Positions 7,227-16,449 of a DNA stretch of 64,000 nucleotides are shown here, in pieces. Position 1 is the first letter of the stretch. Each line of letters opens with the position of its first letter. A program made the translations under genes and the position numbers. The notes beneath the pieces were generated by a model. That model worked only from the letters and a program-made list of their open reading frames with translations. It had not been told where the DNA came from and made no database searches. The DNA comes from G965276765 sp965276825 (GTDB taxonomy: Bacteria; Actinomycetota; Acidimicrobiia; Acidimicrobiales; Palsa-688): NCBI GenBank assembly GCA_965276825.1, contig OZ255630.1, positions 2,728,001 to 2,792,000 on the forward strand, given 5' to 3'.

Positions 7227-8198
7227 TCAGAGCCTGACGTGCCCGGGGGGGAGCCGGCTGAGCAGGACGAGCGCGGCGAGGACCGCGACCACGAGGGTCG
7301 GCTCGGCGATGCGGCGGGCGCCGGCGGCGAGCCGGCGGGTGCGGTCGAAGGCGTACGCCATGGCCGCGCCGACGACCAGGCCGCCGACGTGGGCCCGCCA
7401 GTCGATCGCCGGGTCGAGGAAGGTGAAGATCAGGTTGACGACGAGCAGGGGGGCGATCACCGACACGTCCCAACCCCGGAGCCTGGCCAGCACGAAGTAC
7501 GCACCGATCAGGCCGAAGATGGCCCCGGACGCCCCGACGGCCTGCTCGTTGATGGCGCCGATCAGGAAGCTCAGGATGTTGCCCGCGAACCCGGCGAGCA
7601 GGTAGAGGGCCAGGGTCCGCGAGCGGCCGATGGCCGCCTCGACGGCCGGGCCGACCACGGCGAGGGTGATCATGTTGAACAGGATGTGGGTGAAGTTGGC
7701 GTGCAGGAAGGCGGCGGTGACGAGCCGGTAGGGCTCGGTGGGCACGAACGCCGGGATCATGTCGAAGCGGAGGATGACCGAGGGGTCGACCTCCTCGATG
7801 ACGAAGACGACGACGTTGACGGCGATCAACGCGGCGATGACCGGGGTCATCCTCGTCGCGCCGAGGGTGCCCCTCCTGGGCGCCCAGCGAGTCTCGGGGG
7901 TGGTCTCGGCGTGGCGGTGGATGCAGGACTCGCACTGCCAGCCGACCGGTGCCTCGCGCATGCACTCCGGGCAGATCGGCTGGCCGCACCGGCGGCAGAT
8001 GGCCCCCGCGGGGCGGCCCGGGTGCCGGTGACACGCCTGCTGTCCGGCCGGGCCCCGGGGGGGCCACGGACCGCTCGGCGCTGCCGGTGCCGAGAGATCG
8101 GCCGGCGCGCCGGCGCCGGGGCGGGCCGAGCCGTGACCGACGGGCGGGCCCCAGGCCCCGGGGTGGCCGGGATCGGGTGGCGGGTCGACGGTGCTCAC
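7227..8198 (-). CDS. Rhomboid intramembrane serine protease with N-terminal zinc-binding domain
   Basis: About 323 residues from GTG 8198 (an alternative GTG at 8222 adds eight residues). A Pro-rich leader is followed by a double Cys/His zinc domain (CHRHPG, CRRCGQPICPECM, CESC) and six or seven membrane segments. Catalytic serine is in GASGAIFG and catalytic histidine in WRAHVGGL; the first loop has HANFTHILFNM, the family HxxxHxxxN motif. It should cleave membrane proteins within the bilayer; the cytosolic zinc domain probably recruits substrate or partner. The zincin protease gene follows immediately. Confidence 0.93.
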   Translation of the reverse strand: MSTVDPPPDPGHPGAWGPPVGHGSARPGAGAPADLSAPAAPSGPWPPRGPAGQQACHRHPGRPAGAICRRCGQPICPECMREAPVGWQCESCIHRHAETTPETRWAPRRGTLGATRMTPVIAALIAVNVVVFVIEEVDPSVILRFDMIPAFVPTEPYRLVTAAFLHANFTHILFNMITLAVVGPAVEAAIGRSRTLALYLLAGFAGNILSFLIGAINEQAVGASGAIFGLIGAYFVLARLRGWDVSVIAPLLVVNLIFTFLDPAIDWRAHVGGLVVGAAMAYAFDRTRRLAAGARRIAEPTLVVAVLAALVLLSRLPPGHVRL

Positions 8199-8250
8199 GT
8201 CCCCATCATGGCGGCCAGGCACCGATGGGGGCCGGCGCGCCGGCCGGGGG

Positions 8251-8835
8251 TCAGCTCGGGGAGAGGTTCCAGGTGCGGACCACCCGGTTGTCGTGCTCCC
8301 ACCCGAGGCGGCTCAGCGTGGCCGTGTCGAGGGCGAGGAGGCGGCCGTCGCGTCCGGGGGAGCCGAGCCAGCGGGCGGCGAGCACCCGGAGGATGTGGCC
8401 GTGGGCCACGGCGGCGACCGTCGATCCCGCTCCTTCCCTGAGCACCCGCCGCACGACCCGGTCGGCCCTGGCCGACACGTCGTCCTCGGTCTCGCCGCCG
8501 ATCCACGGTCCGTGCCAGATGTCCCAGTCGGGATGGTGCTCCTGGATCTGCGAGCTGGTCAGCCCCTCGAGCTCGCCGTAGTCCCACTCCCGCAGGTCGT
8601 CGTCGAGCTCGTAGGGAGTGAGGCCGGCGAGCTCGGCGGTGGCGCGAGCCCGACGCATCGGGCTGACGAGGACGAGATCGAAGGGGTCGCCGCCGATCGA
8701 GGTGCCCACCGCCTTGGCCTGCTGCTGACCGACCTCGGTCAGCTCGACATCGGTCGTGCCGGTGTGCCGGCCGGACCTGCTCCATTCGGTCTCGCCGTGC
8801 CGCAGCAGGACGAGCTCGGGGCCGTGAGCGCTCAT
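8251..8835 (-). CDS. Histidine phosphatase family protein
   Basis: 194 residues from ATG 8835, which has a GGGGG ribosome-binding element eight bases upstream. RHGETEWS carries the first catalytic His, SPMRRARATA is the family substrate-binding segment, EWDYGELEG holds the acid and VAHGHILR holds the second His. This is the cofactor-independent phosphoglycerate mutase/broad phosphatase branch; substrate unknown. Longer open frame upstream was not used since it lacks conserved sequence. Confidence 0.9.
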   Translation of the reverse strand: MSAHGPELVLLRHGETEWSRSGRHTGTTDVELTEVGQQQAKAVGTSIGGDPFDLVLVSPMRRARATAELAGLTPYELDDDLREWDYGELEGLTSSQIQEHHPDWDIWHGPWIGGETEDDVSARADRVVRRVLREGAGSTVAAVAHGHILRVLAARWLGSPGRDGRLLALDTATLSRLGWEHDNRVVRTWNLSPS

Positions 8836-9023
8836 GGGCACACCCCCGTCGAAGGCGCCCATGAGCGGGCTGCTCTGCTGGTCGGTCCGCACGGCATGCT
8901 CATGCGGTCTTCCCTTCCCCGATCGGCTGCGGATCCCACCCCGGGGACCGGCGATCTCGGGCGCGACCGTCGTGGCGGCGGCCGTCCCGGTTACCGGTAG
9001 CGGGCCGGGGGAAGGTACGCGTC

Positions 9024-9446
9024 GTGAAGAAGGTGCACGACCGGGAGGGCGAGGAGGGCGCAGGCGGCACGCGCATGTGCAACGTGTCCCTGCCGGCGTC
9101 ACCGGCGAGCTCGCGCCTGGCCAGGGAGCTGCTGCGCCGCCTGACCGGTCGGGTCGAGGACCCGCGGGCCGCGCTCGTCGTCAGCGAGCTGATCACCAAC
9201 GCGGTGCGCCACGCTGACGCCGCCCCCGAGCTCGAGTTGGCCTGGGACGGCTCGGTGGTGCGCATCGCCGTGTTCGACACCGGCACGGGCCGACCCGTGC
9301 TGCGTGACTTCGACGTGCACGCCACCTCGGGTCGCGGGGTGGCCATCGTCGATGCCGTCGCCGATCGGTGGGGCGTGGAGGAGCGCGACTGCGGCAAGGT
9401 CGTGTGGGCCGAGATCGAGCTCGGGCCCGAGGCCTCGTCCGCCTGA
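9024..9446 (+). CDS. ATP-binding anti-sigma regulatory factor (RsbW-type kinase)
   Basis: A 140-residue HATPase_c_2 domain alone. The N box is LVVSELITNAVRHAD, the G1 box is VFDTGTGRPV, and GRGVAIVDAVADRWGV is the G2 region typical of actinobacterial RsbW/SpoIIAB-like kinases. Such proteins phosphorylate an STAS antagonist or bind a sigma factor directly. No STAS or sigma gene is adjacent. Start is GTG 9024; the first 20 residues are a polar leader. Confidence 0.88.
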   Translation: MKKVHDREGEEGAGGTRMCNVSLPASPASSRLARELLRRLTGRVEDPRAALVVSELITNAVRHADAAPELELAWDGSVVRIAVFDTGTGRPVLRDFDVHATSGRGVAIVDAVADRWGVEERDCGKVVWAEIELGPEASSA

Positions 9447-9465
9447 GCGCCGGCGGGCGCAGCCC

Positions 9466-10251
9466 TCACGCGTCGCGACCGGCGAGGAGGGCGGCCGCGC
9501 CGAACAGGGCCAGCACCACAAAGCCGGCCAGGATGGCGAGCCCGGCCCACGGACCGGGCACGCCCTCGATCACGCGGACGACATCGAGGATCCTCGATCC
9601 GGCCGTGGTCGGCCAGAAGTGCTGCAGATCGGTGCCCGCCCTGCCCGGCACCGCCTGCAGGACCAGTGGGACGACGAACAGGACGCCGACGACGAGCGAG
9701 ATGGCCGCGGCCGCGCTCCGGACCATCCAGCCGATGGCCGAGCCGAGCAGCGCGATGAGCGCCAGGTACAGGCCGGCGCCGACGACGGCGCGCGTCACGC
9801 CCGGCTCCGACGTCGACGCGGAGGCCACGTGACCGTGGAGGAGGGCCTGGCCGATCCCGAACGCGGACCAGGTCACCACCTCGCCGATGGCCACGCCGAC
9901 GGCGGCGACCACCGCCGTCTTGGCGAGGAGGAGCCGGTGGCGGCGGGGTGCGGCCATGAGGCTCACCCTGATGGTGCCGCTCGCGTACTCGGTGGTCACG
10001 GTGAGGACACCCGACACGGCCATCGACAGCTGAGCCAGGGCCACGCCCACCAGGCTGACCGCGGTGGGGTCGCTGACCGTCGCCACCGACGCGCTCGATG
10101 CCACCGCCAGGGTGACCAGGGCGCCGATCCCGACGGTGAGGGCGACGGTCACGATCACCGCCACCACCGAGGAGCGCAGCGTCCGCAGCTTGGTCCACTC
10201 GGCGAGGGCCAGGTCGGCGAGGCGGGAGGGCGGGGCCGCGACGGGGCTCAC
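9466..10251 (-). CDS. ABC transporter permease (ABC-2 type)
   Basis: 261 residues with about six hydrophobic segments, including SVVAVIVTVALTVGIGALVTL near the N-terminus and a final FVVLALFGAAALL helix. The N-terminal LALAEWTKLRTLRSS segment is the family-typical amphipathic lead-in of ABC-2 permeases (SEWTKLRSVRS). GTG start overlaps the stop of the ATPase gene by four bases, so it is coupled to it. Probably exports a lipid or small molecule; substrate unknown. Confidence 0.88.
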   Translation of the reverse strand: MSPVAAPPSRLADLALAEWTKLRTLRSSVVAVIVTVALTVGIGALVTLAVASSASVATVSDPTAVSLVGVALAQLSMAVSGVLTVTTEYASGTIRVSLMAAPRRHRLLLAKTAVVAAVGVAIGEVVTWSAFGIGQALLHGHVASASTSEPGVTRAVVGAGLYLALIALLGSAIGWMVRSAAAAISLVVGVLFVVPLVLQAVPGRAGTDLQHFWPTTAGSRILDVVRVIEGVPGPWAGLAILAGFVVLALFGAAALLAGRDA

Positions 10252-11204
10252 GGGTTGGGCCCGGTCGGCACCGGCCAGGGCTGGGGGGGCGCGGCAGGGG
10301 AAGGTCCGGCGACGTAGTCGATGCTGCCGCCGGTCAGGTGCATGAAGGCCTCCTCCAGGCTGGCCTGCCTCGGCGTCAGCTCCCAGACCACGATCCCCTC
10401 GGACGCGGCCAGCTGCCCGACCCAGCGGCTGTCGGGGCCCGTGACGGTGAGGCTGCCGTCGCCGTCGGCGACGACCCCGGCGCCGAGCTCGACCATCCGC
10501 CTGGCCAGCCGGTCCTGGTCGGCGGTGCGGACCCGGACGGACCGGGCGGCGTGGGCCCCCACCATCTCGTCCACGGTGGAGTCGGCCATGATCCGTCCGC
10601 GGCCGATGACGAGGAGGCGGTCCGCGGTGAGGGCCATCTCCGACATCAGGTGGCTGGACACGAGGACCGTCCTGCCCTCGGCGGCGAGCGCCCGCAGCAG
10701 CGAGCGGGCCCACACCATCCCCTGCGGGTCGAGCCCGTTGATCGGCTCGTCGAAGAGCAGCACCGGCGGATCGCCGAGGAGGGCGCCGGCGATGCCGAGG
10801 CGCTGGGCCATGCCGAGGGAGTAGCTCCTCACGCGGCGGCGCCCGACGGCGTCGAGGCCGACCATGGCCAGCACCTCGGCGACTCGCGAGCGCGGGATGC
10901 GGTTGGTCTGGGCCATCCACTCGAGCTGGGCGACGGCCCGCCTGCCCTTGTGGACCGCGGCGGCGTCGATCAGGGCGCCGACCTCCCGGAGGGGCGCGGC
11001 GAGGTCGGCGTAGCGGCGCCCGCTGACGCGCACCTCCCCTCCGCTCGGCCGGTCGAGGCCGAGGATCATCCGCATGGTCGTGGTCTTGCCGGCCCCGTTG
11101 GGCCCGACGAAGCCGGTGACCAGACCGGGTCGCACGACGAAGGAAACGTCGCTCACCGCGGTCTCGGTCCCGAAGCGCTTGGTGAGTTGTCGGGCCTCGA
11201 TCAT
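10248..11204 (-). CDS. ABC transporter ATP-binding protein
   Basis: 318 residues from ATG 11204, with GGAGGA just upstream. Walker A is GPNGAGKTTT, the signature is YSLGMAQRL (not LSGGQ), Walker B is VLLFDEPINGLD and the switch His is in SSHLMSEM. This is the ABC-2/drug-export subfamily. Some 90 C-terminal residues form a regulatory extension. It pairs with the downstream permease. The gene is divergent from a second ABC operon at 11,333, with 128 bases between the starts. Confidence 0.92.
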   Translation of the reverse strand: MIEARQLTKRFGTETAVSDVSFVVRPGLVTGFVGPNGAGKTTTMRMILGLDRPSGGEVRVSGRRYADLAAPLREVGALIDAAAVHKGRRAVAQLEWMAQTNRIPRSRVAEVLAMVGLDAVGRRRVRSYSLGMAQRLGIAGALLGDPPVLLFDEPINGLDPQGMVWARSLLRALAAEGRTVLVSSHLMSEMALTADRLLVIGRGRIMADSTVDEMVGAHAARSVRVRTADQDRLARRMVELGAGVVADGDGSLTVTGPDSRWVGQLAASEGIVVWELTPRQASLEEAFMHLTGGSIDYVAGPSPAAPPQPWPVPTGPNP

Positions 11205-11332
11205 CGGTCCTCCGGGGGAGGGCTGGCTCCGCCGTCCTGCCGCGTCTGGGCGAGGCTGCAGTCTCCCACAGCCGGCGGCCCGCCGGCCCGGGCAGGGATG
11301 CGGCCGCGTGCCCGGCGGTAGCGTCGCCATCC

Positions 11333-12292
11333 GTGTCCGCCATCGAGGTCGCCGGCCTCACCGTGCGCTACGGGGATCTCGTCGCGGTCGACGGCATCGA
11401 CCTGCGGGCCGACGCCGGCGAGGTCGTGGCCCTCCTCGGCCCGAACGGCGCGGGCAAGACGTCCACCGTCGAGACCCTCGAGGGGTACCGCACCCGCCAC
11501 GCCGGCGAGGTCCGCGTGCTCGGGCTCGACCCGGCGGCGGACGGCAGGCAGCTACGCACCCGGATCGGCGTGATGCTCCAGCGCGGCGGCATCTACCCGG
11601 CGATGGCACCGGCGGATGCGCTCGCCCTGTTCGCCCGGTACTACGCCCGCCCGCTCGACCCGGGCGCCCTGCTCGAACGGGTGGGGCTCGGGGCGGTGGC
11701 CTCCACGCCGTGGCGTCGCCTGTCGGGCGGCGAGCAGCAGCGCCTGTCCCTGGCGCTGGCTCTCGTCGGCCGCCCGGCGGTGGCCTTCCTGGACGAGCCG
11801 ACGGCGGGGGTGGACCCGCAGGGCCGGCTGGCCATCAGGGACGTCGTGTCGGGACTGCGCGACGACGGGGTGTGCGTGGTGCTCACCACCCACGAGCTCG
11901 ACGAGGCCGAGCGCCTCGCCGACCGGGTGGCGATCGTCGACCACGGACGGGTCGTGGCCGCAGGTTCGCCGGCCGAGCTGATGAGCGCGCCAGGCACGGA
12001 GATCCGCTTCGCCGCACCCGGCGGGATCGACACGGCGGCCCTCGGCCACCGGCTGGGCGCGGCCGCCCGCGAGGACCGGCCCGGTGAGTACGTGGTGGCC
12101 ACCGCGCCCACCCCGCTGGCCGTGGCCGCGGTCACCAAGTGGCTCGCCGAGCGGGACCTGCCGCTCGCCGACCTGCGGGCGGGACGCCAGCGGTTGGAGG
12201 ACGTGTTCCTCCGCCTGACGGCGGAGAGCGCAGACGAGCGGGTCGCGCCGGTGGCTGCGGGTCGCGGCGGCCGCAGACGGGCCGCACGGTGA
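11333..12292 (+). CDS. ABC transporter ATP-binding protein
   Basis: 319 residues from GTG 11333. Walker A GPNGAGKTST, signature RLSGGEQQRLSL, Walker B VAFLDEPTAGVDP, switch His in TTHELDEAE. Member of the ABC-2 exporter ATPase family (CcmA/DrrA-like). The last four bases overlap the permease start. Together with the next gene it forms a complete exporter, transcribed away from the other ABC pair. Confidence 0.93.
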   Translation: MSAIEVAGLTVRYGDLVAVDGIDLRADAGEVVALLGPNGAGKTSTVETLEGYRTRHAGEVRVLGLDPAADGRQLRTRIGVMLQRGGIYPAMAPADALALFARYYARPLDPGALLERVGLGAVASTPWRRLSGGEQQRLSLALALVGRPAVAFLDEPTAGVDPQGRLAIRDVVSGLRDDGVCVVLTTHELDEAERLADRVAIVDHGRVVAAGSPAELMSAPGTEIRFAAPGGIDTAALGHRLGAAAREDRPGEYVVATAPTPLAVAAVTKWLAERDLPLADLRAGRQRLEDVFLRLTAESADERVAPVAAGRGGRRRAAR

Positions 12293-13083
12293 GCGCGCCG
12301 GTGTCGGGGCCGGCGCTCTCCCCGGGGGCGACGGGGGGAGGCCGGGCTCCGTGGATGGCCACCGTCGCCGCTCAGACCGGCGCCGAGGTGCGCCTCACCC
12401 TGCGCCGCAGCGACGCGTTGCTCCTCGCGCTGGCCATCCCGGTGGGCCTGCTGGTCTTCTTCTCCCTGGTGAAGGTGCTCCCGCTGCCGGCGGGCACCCA
12501 CCATCCGGTGGCGTTCCTGGCCCCCGGGATCCTGGCGCTGGCGGTCATGTCGTCGGGCATGGTGAGCCTGGCCATCGCCACCGGCTTCGAGCGTCAGCAG
12601 GGCGTGCTCAAGCGGCTCGGCGCCACCCCGCTCGGCCGCCCCGCCCTCCTGGCGGGCAAGATCGCCGCCATCCTCGCCGTCGAGGTCGTGCAGGTGGTGG
12701 TCATCGCCGGGGTCGCGCTCGCCCTCGGCTGGCACGTCGGCGGCGACCCCGGGCTGGCCGTCGTCGCCCTGGCCCTCGGCAGCGTCGGCTTCGCCGGGAT
12801 CGGCCTGCTGATGGCCGGCGCGCTGCGCGCCGAGGTGACCCTCGCCGCGGCCAACGGCCTCTACCTGGTGCTGCTCCTGGTCGGCGGCATGGTCATCCCC
12901 TTGACCAGCCTGCCCGGCCCCCTCGCCGCGGTGGCGCGGGCCCTCCCGGCGGCCGCGCTGTCGAGCGCCCTGCACGGCACCCTCACCGCGGGTGCCTCCG
13001 CCCCGGCCGGGTCCTGGATCGCCCTGGCCGTGTGGGCGGTGGCGGCACCGGTGGCGGCGGCATCGACGTTCCGCTGGGAGTGA
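12289..13083 (+). CDS. ABC transporter permease (ABC-2 type)
   Basis: 264 residues from a GTG that overlaps the ATPase stop as GTGA. Six hydrophobic segments; LLLALAIPVGLLVFFSLV and FLAPGILALAVMSSG are the typical first two of the ABC2_membrane fold, and a GFERQQGVLKRLGATPLGR loop is family-typical. It follows an ATPase, then is convergent with ctaB. Its position immediately beside ctaB/ctaA is common for actinobacterial ABC exporters near heme A genes, but a role in cytochrome assembly is inference. Confidence 0.9.
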   Translation: MSAPVSGPALSPGATGGGRAPWMATVAAQTGAEVRLTLRRSDALLLALAIPVGLLVFFSLVKVLPLPAGTHHPVAFLAPGILALAVMSSGMVSLAIATGFERQQGVLKRLGATPLGRPALLAGKIAAILAVEVVQVVVIAGVALALGWHVGGDPGLAVVALALGSVGFAGIGLLMAGALRAEVTLAAANGLYLVLLLVGGMVIPLTSLPGPLAAVARALPAAALSSALHGTLTAGASAPAGSWIALAVWAVAAPVAAASTFRWE

Positions 13084-13110
13084 GGGACCTTGCGGACCGC
13101 AGCGTGAGGG

Positions 13111-14028
13111 TCAGACGTGGACGAGCTGGTCGACGGCCATGGCGGCGAAGAGCACCGTCACGTAGCTGATCGACCAGTGGAACAGCTTCAGCGCCCGCGC
13201 CTCGGTCTGGTCCCGGTAGAGGGCGACGGCGAGGGCCACGAAGGTGGTGCCCGCCGCGGCCGCCGGCACCCAGTAGACGAGGCCGAGGTGGGCGTCGGCC
13301 CCGAAGGCCACCGACGCGGCGAGCGTCGCGACCGTGTAGGCGATGATCTGGCGGGCGACCGCGGCGAAGGGGGCGACGGCGGGCATCATCGGCACGTCGA
13401 CGGACCGGTAGTCGTCCCGGTAGCGGAACGCCAGCGCCCAGAAGTGCGGTGGGGTCCACACGAAGATCAGGGCGAAGAGGATGACGGGGGCGACGGCCAG
13501 CGAGCCCCGGACCGCGGCCCACCCGACGAGCACGGGTACCGCGCCCGCAGCCCCCCCGATCACGATGTTCTGCGAGGACGACCGCTTCAACCACAGCGTG
13601 TAGACGAACACGTAGAAGAGGGTGGCGCTGACGGCCAGGACGGCGGCTAGCAGGTCGACCGTGGACCCGAGCACGACGAAGGCGGCCACCTCGAGGGCCA
13701 CGGCGAAGGTCAGCGCGCCCGCCGGGCCGACCACGCCGGTCACGAGCGGCCGGTTGGCCGTGCGCACCATGACCGCGTCGATGTCGCGGTCGACGAACAT
13801 GTTGATGGCGTTGGCGCCCCCCGCCGCGAGCGTGCCCCCGACCAGGGTCTCGACGACGAGCAGTATGCCCGGCCATCCGTGGGCGGCCACGATCATAGTC
13901 GGCAGCGTGGTGACCAGCAGCAGCTCGATGATGCGGGGCTTGGTCAGGGCCACGTAGCCACCGAGCCTGGCCCCGATCGACGGGCCCCCGGGCCCCTGCC
14001 CGACGAGCCCGAGCGTCGAGGTGGTCAC
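13111..14028 (-). CDS. ctaB: Protoheme IX farnesyltransferase (heme O synthase)
   Basis: 305 residues, UbiA-type prenyltransferase with about nine membrane segments. The first Asp-rich motif is NMFVDRDIDAVMVRTANRP (NxxxDxxxD), and YRDDYRSVDVPMMP is the CtaB-specific second loop. It adds a farnesyl group to heme b in the membrane, feeding heme A synthesis for cytochrome oxidase. The gene is divergent from ctaA with a 112-base shared promoter region. Confidence 0.95.
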   Translation of the reverse strand: MTTSTLGLVGQGPGGPSIGARLGGYVALTKPRIIELLLVTTLPTMIVAAHGWPGILLVVETLVGGTLAAGGANAINMFVDRDIDAVMVRTANRPLVTGVVGPAGALTFAVALEVAAFVVLGSTVDLLAAVLAVSATLFYVFVYTLWLKRSSSQNIVIGGAAGAVPVLVGWAAVRGSLAVAPVILFALIFVWTPPHFWALAFRYRDDYRSVDVPMMPAVAPFAAVARQIIAYTVATLAASVAFGADAHLGLVYWVPAAAAGTTFVALAVALYRDQTEARALKLFHWSISYVTVLFAAMAVDQLVHV

Positions 14029-14140
14029 GACCGGCCGGCGGGCCGGCGGCGCAGCGGGGAGGACACCCGGGCGAGACTATGGCAGCGGTCCCGGGAGCGA
14101 CAATGTGACGTGCCATCGGCGGTCCTACCATGCTGGGGTC

Positions 14141-15211
14141 ATGGCCGTCGTGTCCTCACCGCCACCCCGTCGCCTCGGCACGGGTCCCGCCGCAGGGGCG
14201 TGGGCGGCGATCGTGCGGCTGGTCCGCGTCGGCCTCCCGGCCAGGTGGTTCCGCCTCCTCACTGCCCTGGCCGTGGCCTCCCTGGCCCTGATCATCGTCT
14301 CCGGCGCCGCCGTCCGGCTGACCGGCTCCGGTCTCGGCTGCCCAGACTGGCCGACCTGCTCGGCCGGCCACGTCGTGGCGCCCTGGCAGTGGCATGCGTG
14401 GGTCGAGTTCGGCAACCGACTGATCACCGCCGCCCTGTCGATCGCCGTGTTCGTCACCGTCGCCGGTGCGCTCCTGCGGGAGCGCCGACGCCGCGACCTC
14501 ACCGCCCTGTCCCTCGGCCTGGTGGCCGGCGTGGCCGCGGAGATCGTCCTCGGCGGCCTGACCGTCCAGCACGGCCTGGCCCCCGGCTTCGTGATGGCCC
14601 ACTTCCTGCTGGCCGTGGTGTTCCTCTCCGACGCGGTGATCCTCCACCACCGGGCCGGGCTGCCCGACGAGGCGGTGCCGGGCCGCCCCCGACGGGCGAA
14701 GGCGGCCGGCCACGCCGTGCCCCTCGTCCGCGTCGAGCACCGCGTCCTCGCCCGCCTGCTGCTCGTCACCACCGCTGCGGTCGTGACCCTCGGCACCGTC
14801 GTCACCTCGAGCGGCCCCCACGGCGGCGCGCCCAACGCTCCCCGCTTCGAGCTCTCGCTGCACAACATCGCCCAGCTGCACGGCACGTCGGTCGAGGTGA
14901 CCGTCGGCCTCGTCGCCCTGGCCCTCGTCCTGATGGTCCGCGCCCGGGTCCCCCGGCAGGTGCTCGAGGCGGGCGAGGTGCTGCTGGTGGTCCTCGTGGC
15001 GCAGGGCGCCGTCGGCTACGCCCAGTACTTCCTCGGTGTGCCGGCGGCCCTGGTCGAGGTCCACGTGATCGGCGCGGTGGCCGTGGTCATCGCCGTGCTG
15101 CGCTTCAACCTGGCCCTCACCGGTCGGTCGGCGGTCGACGTCGGTGTCCCCGCCAGGACGGTGGCGGATGGGCAACCGGTGCCGGCCGTCGCTCCCGTCG
15201 CCGGACGCTGA
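14141..15211 (+). CDS. ctaA: Heme A synthase (CtaA/COX15 family)
   Basis: 356 residues from ATG 14141 (the open frame upstream overlaps ctaB and was rejected). Eight predicted membrane segments. GSGLGCPDWPTC contains the conserved cysteine-loop; heme-ligand histidines lie in WHAWVEFGNRL, VQHGLAPGFVMAHF, LHNIAQLHGTSVE and VEVHVIG. It oxidises the heme O methyl group to a formyl group. Divergent from ctaB, with which it forms the heme A pathway. Followed by clpS after 13 bases. Confidence 0.94.
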   Translation: MAVVSSPPPRRLGTGPAAGAWAAIVRLVRVGLPARWFRLLTALAVASLALIIVSGAAVRLTGSGLGCPDWPTCSAGHVVAPWQWHAWVEFGNRLITAALSIAVFVTVAGALLRERRRRDLTALSLGLVAGVAAEIVLGGLTVQHGLAPGFVMAHFLLAVVFLSDAVILHHRAGLPDEAVPGRPRRAKAAGHAVPLVRVEHRVLARLLLVTTAAVVTLGTVVTSSGPHGGAPNAPRFELSLHNIAQLHGTSVEVTVGLVALALVLMVRARVPRQVLEAGEVLLVVLVAQGAVGYAQYFLGVPAALVEVHVIGAVAVVIAVLRFNLALTGRSAVDVGVPARTVADGQPVPAVAPVAGR

Positions 15212-15224
15212 AGCGGGCGCGGCG

Positions 15225-15518
15225 ATGGCCACCTCCGCGCCCGCCGAGATCGCCACGCCGGAGGTCACCGACGTCGTCGTCCCCGACCGGCCGTGGAAGG
15301 TCATCGTGTGGAACGACCCGATCAACCTGATGTCCTACGTGACCCTGGTGTTGCAGAGGCTGTTCGGATTCAGCAGGGAAAAGGCCACGCGTCTCATGAT
15401 GGACGTTCACACCAAGGGGAAGGCCGTGGTGCGATCCGGTCCGAGGGAGAGCGCGGAGCTCGACGTCTTCCGACTCCACGAGCACGGGTTGTGGGCCACC
15501 ATGGAGCACGACGAGTGA
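15225..15518 (+). CDS. clpS: ATP-dependent Clp protease adaptor ClpS
   Basis: 97 residues. WNDPINLMSYVTLVLQRLFG is the ClpS fold core that binds N-degron residues; REKATRLMMDVHTKGKAVV supplies the second helix with the substrate-pocket His, and the tail (AELDVFRLHEHGLWATME) completes the domain. It hands N-end-rule substrates to ClpC/ClpA. Start ATG 15225. It precedes DUF2017, a conserved actinobacterial pairing. Confidence 0.94.
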   Translation: MATSAPAEIATPEVTDVVVPDRPWKVIVWNDPINLMSYVTLVLQRLFGFSREKATRLMMDVHTKGKAVVRSGPRESAELDVFRLHEHGLWATMEHDE

Positions 15519-15549
15519 CCCGCCGAGCGCTCGGCTCCTGGCCGGCCTG

Positions 15550-16035
15550 ATGTTCTCCCGGCGCCCCGTGCGCAGGACCCGCAGCGGTCGCTACAGCGTC
15601 AACCTCGGCGCCGACGAGCGCAACCTGCTGCGGATCCTCCCCGGTCAGCTGCGCGCCCTGCTGGCGGCCGAGGGGGGCGTGCCCTCCGAGACGGAGGATT
15701 CCTCGCTCCGGCGGCTCTTCCCCCCGGCGTACTCGTCACCGGAGCACCAGGACCACGCCGAGGAGTTTCGCCGGCTCATGACCGAGGACCTCCTGGAGCG
15801 GCACACCGGCGCACTGGAGACCCTCGAGGCCAGCGCCGACGCCACCGAGCTCACCGAGGAGCAGCTCGACGCCTGGATGCGGGCGCTCAACAGCCTCCGC
15901 CTGGTGCTCGGCACGTCCCTCGACGTGACCGACGACGACGACCTGACCACCCACATGACCGACCGGCACACCCTCTACTACTTCCTCGGCTACCTGCAGG
16001 AGTGTGTGGTGGAGGCGCTGTCGCGGGACGATTGA
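15550..16035 (+). CDS. DUF2017 family protein
   Basis: 161 residues, all helical, without membrane segments. The N-terminus has FSRRPVRRTRSGRYSVNL, then a helical ERNLLRILPGQLRALL and the C-terminal YYFLGYLQECVVEALS. This is the conserved DUF2017 family that follows clpS in many actinobacteria, which suggests a link to N-degron degradation, though its biochemical role is not known. It starts 31 bases after clpS. Confidence 0.88.
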   Translation: MFSRRPVRRTRSGRYSVNLGADERNLLRILPGQLRALLAAEGGVPSETEDSSLRRLFPPAYSSPEHQDHAEEFRRLMTEDLLERHTGALETLEASADATELTEEQLDAWMRALNSLRLVLGTSLDVTDDDDLTTHMTDRHTLYYFLGYLQECVVEALSRDD

Positions 16036-16038
16036 GGC

Positions 16039-16449
16039 ATGGACATCGACGAGGCCCGCGGCGTGCTGCGCGCCAACCACCATTCCGTGCTCGTGACCCG
16101 CAAGCGCAACGGTGACCCGCAGCCCTCTCCGATCGTGCACGGCGTCGACGACGCCGGCCGGGTCGTGATCTCCAGCCGGGAGCCGGCCTACAAGGTGCGC
16201 AACCTGCGACGCGATCCCCGCGCCACCCTGTGCGCCCTTCCCGACGACTTCTTCGGCCGGTGGGTGGTCGTCGATGGCGACGCCGAGGTCGTCTCCCTGC
16301 CCGACGCCATGGAGCCCCTCGTCGACCTCTACCGCCAGGTCGCCGGTGAGCACCACGACTGGGACGAGTACCGCGCCGCCATGGTCAGCGAGCAGCGCGT
16401 GGTCATCCGGATCCAGCCGGCCAAGGCGGGTCCCGATGTCGCCGGCTGA
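16039..16449 (+). CDS. PPOX-class F420-dependent oxidoreductase
   Basis: 136 residues, a split beta-barrel of the pyridoxamine-phosphate-oxidase class. NHHSVLVTRKRNGDPQPSPIVHGVD is only partly quoted here as the N-terminal strand pair: NHHSVLVTRKRNG. SSREPAYKVRNLRRDPRATLC is the family cofactor-binding block (YKxRNLRRDPRA). Such actinobacterial proteins use F420 (or flavin). The gene starts three bases after DUF2017 and overlaps the hydrolase by 14 bases, giving an operon. Confidence 0.88.
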   Translation: MDIDEARGVLRANHHSVLVTRKRNGDPQPSPIVHGVDDAGRVVISSREPAYKVRNLRRDPRATLCALPDDFFGRWVVVDGDAEVVSLPDAMEPLVDLYRQVAGEHHDWDEYRAAMVSEQRVVIRIQPAKAGPDVAG

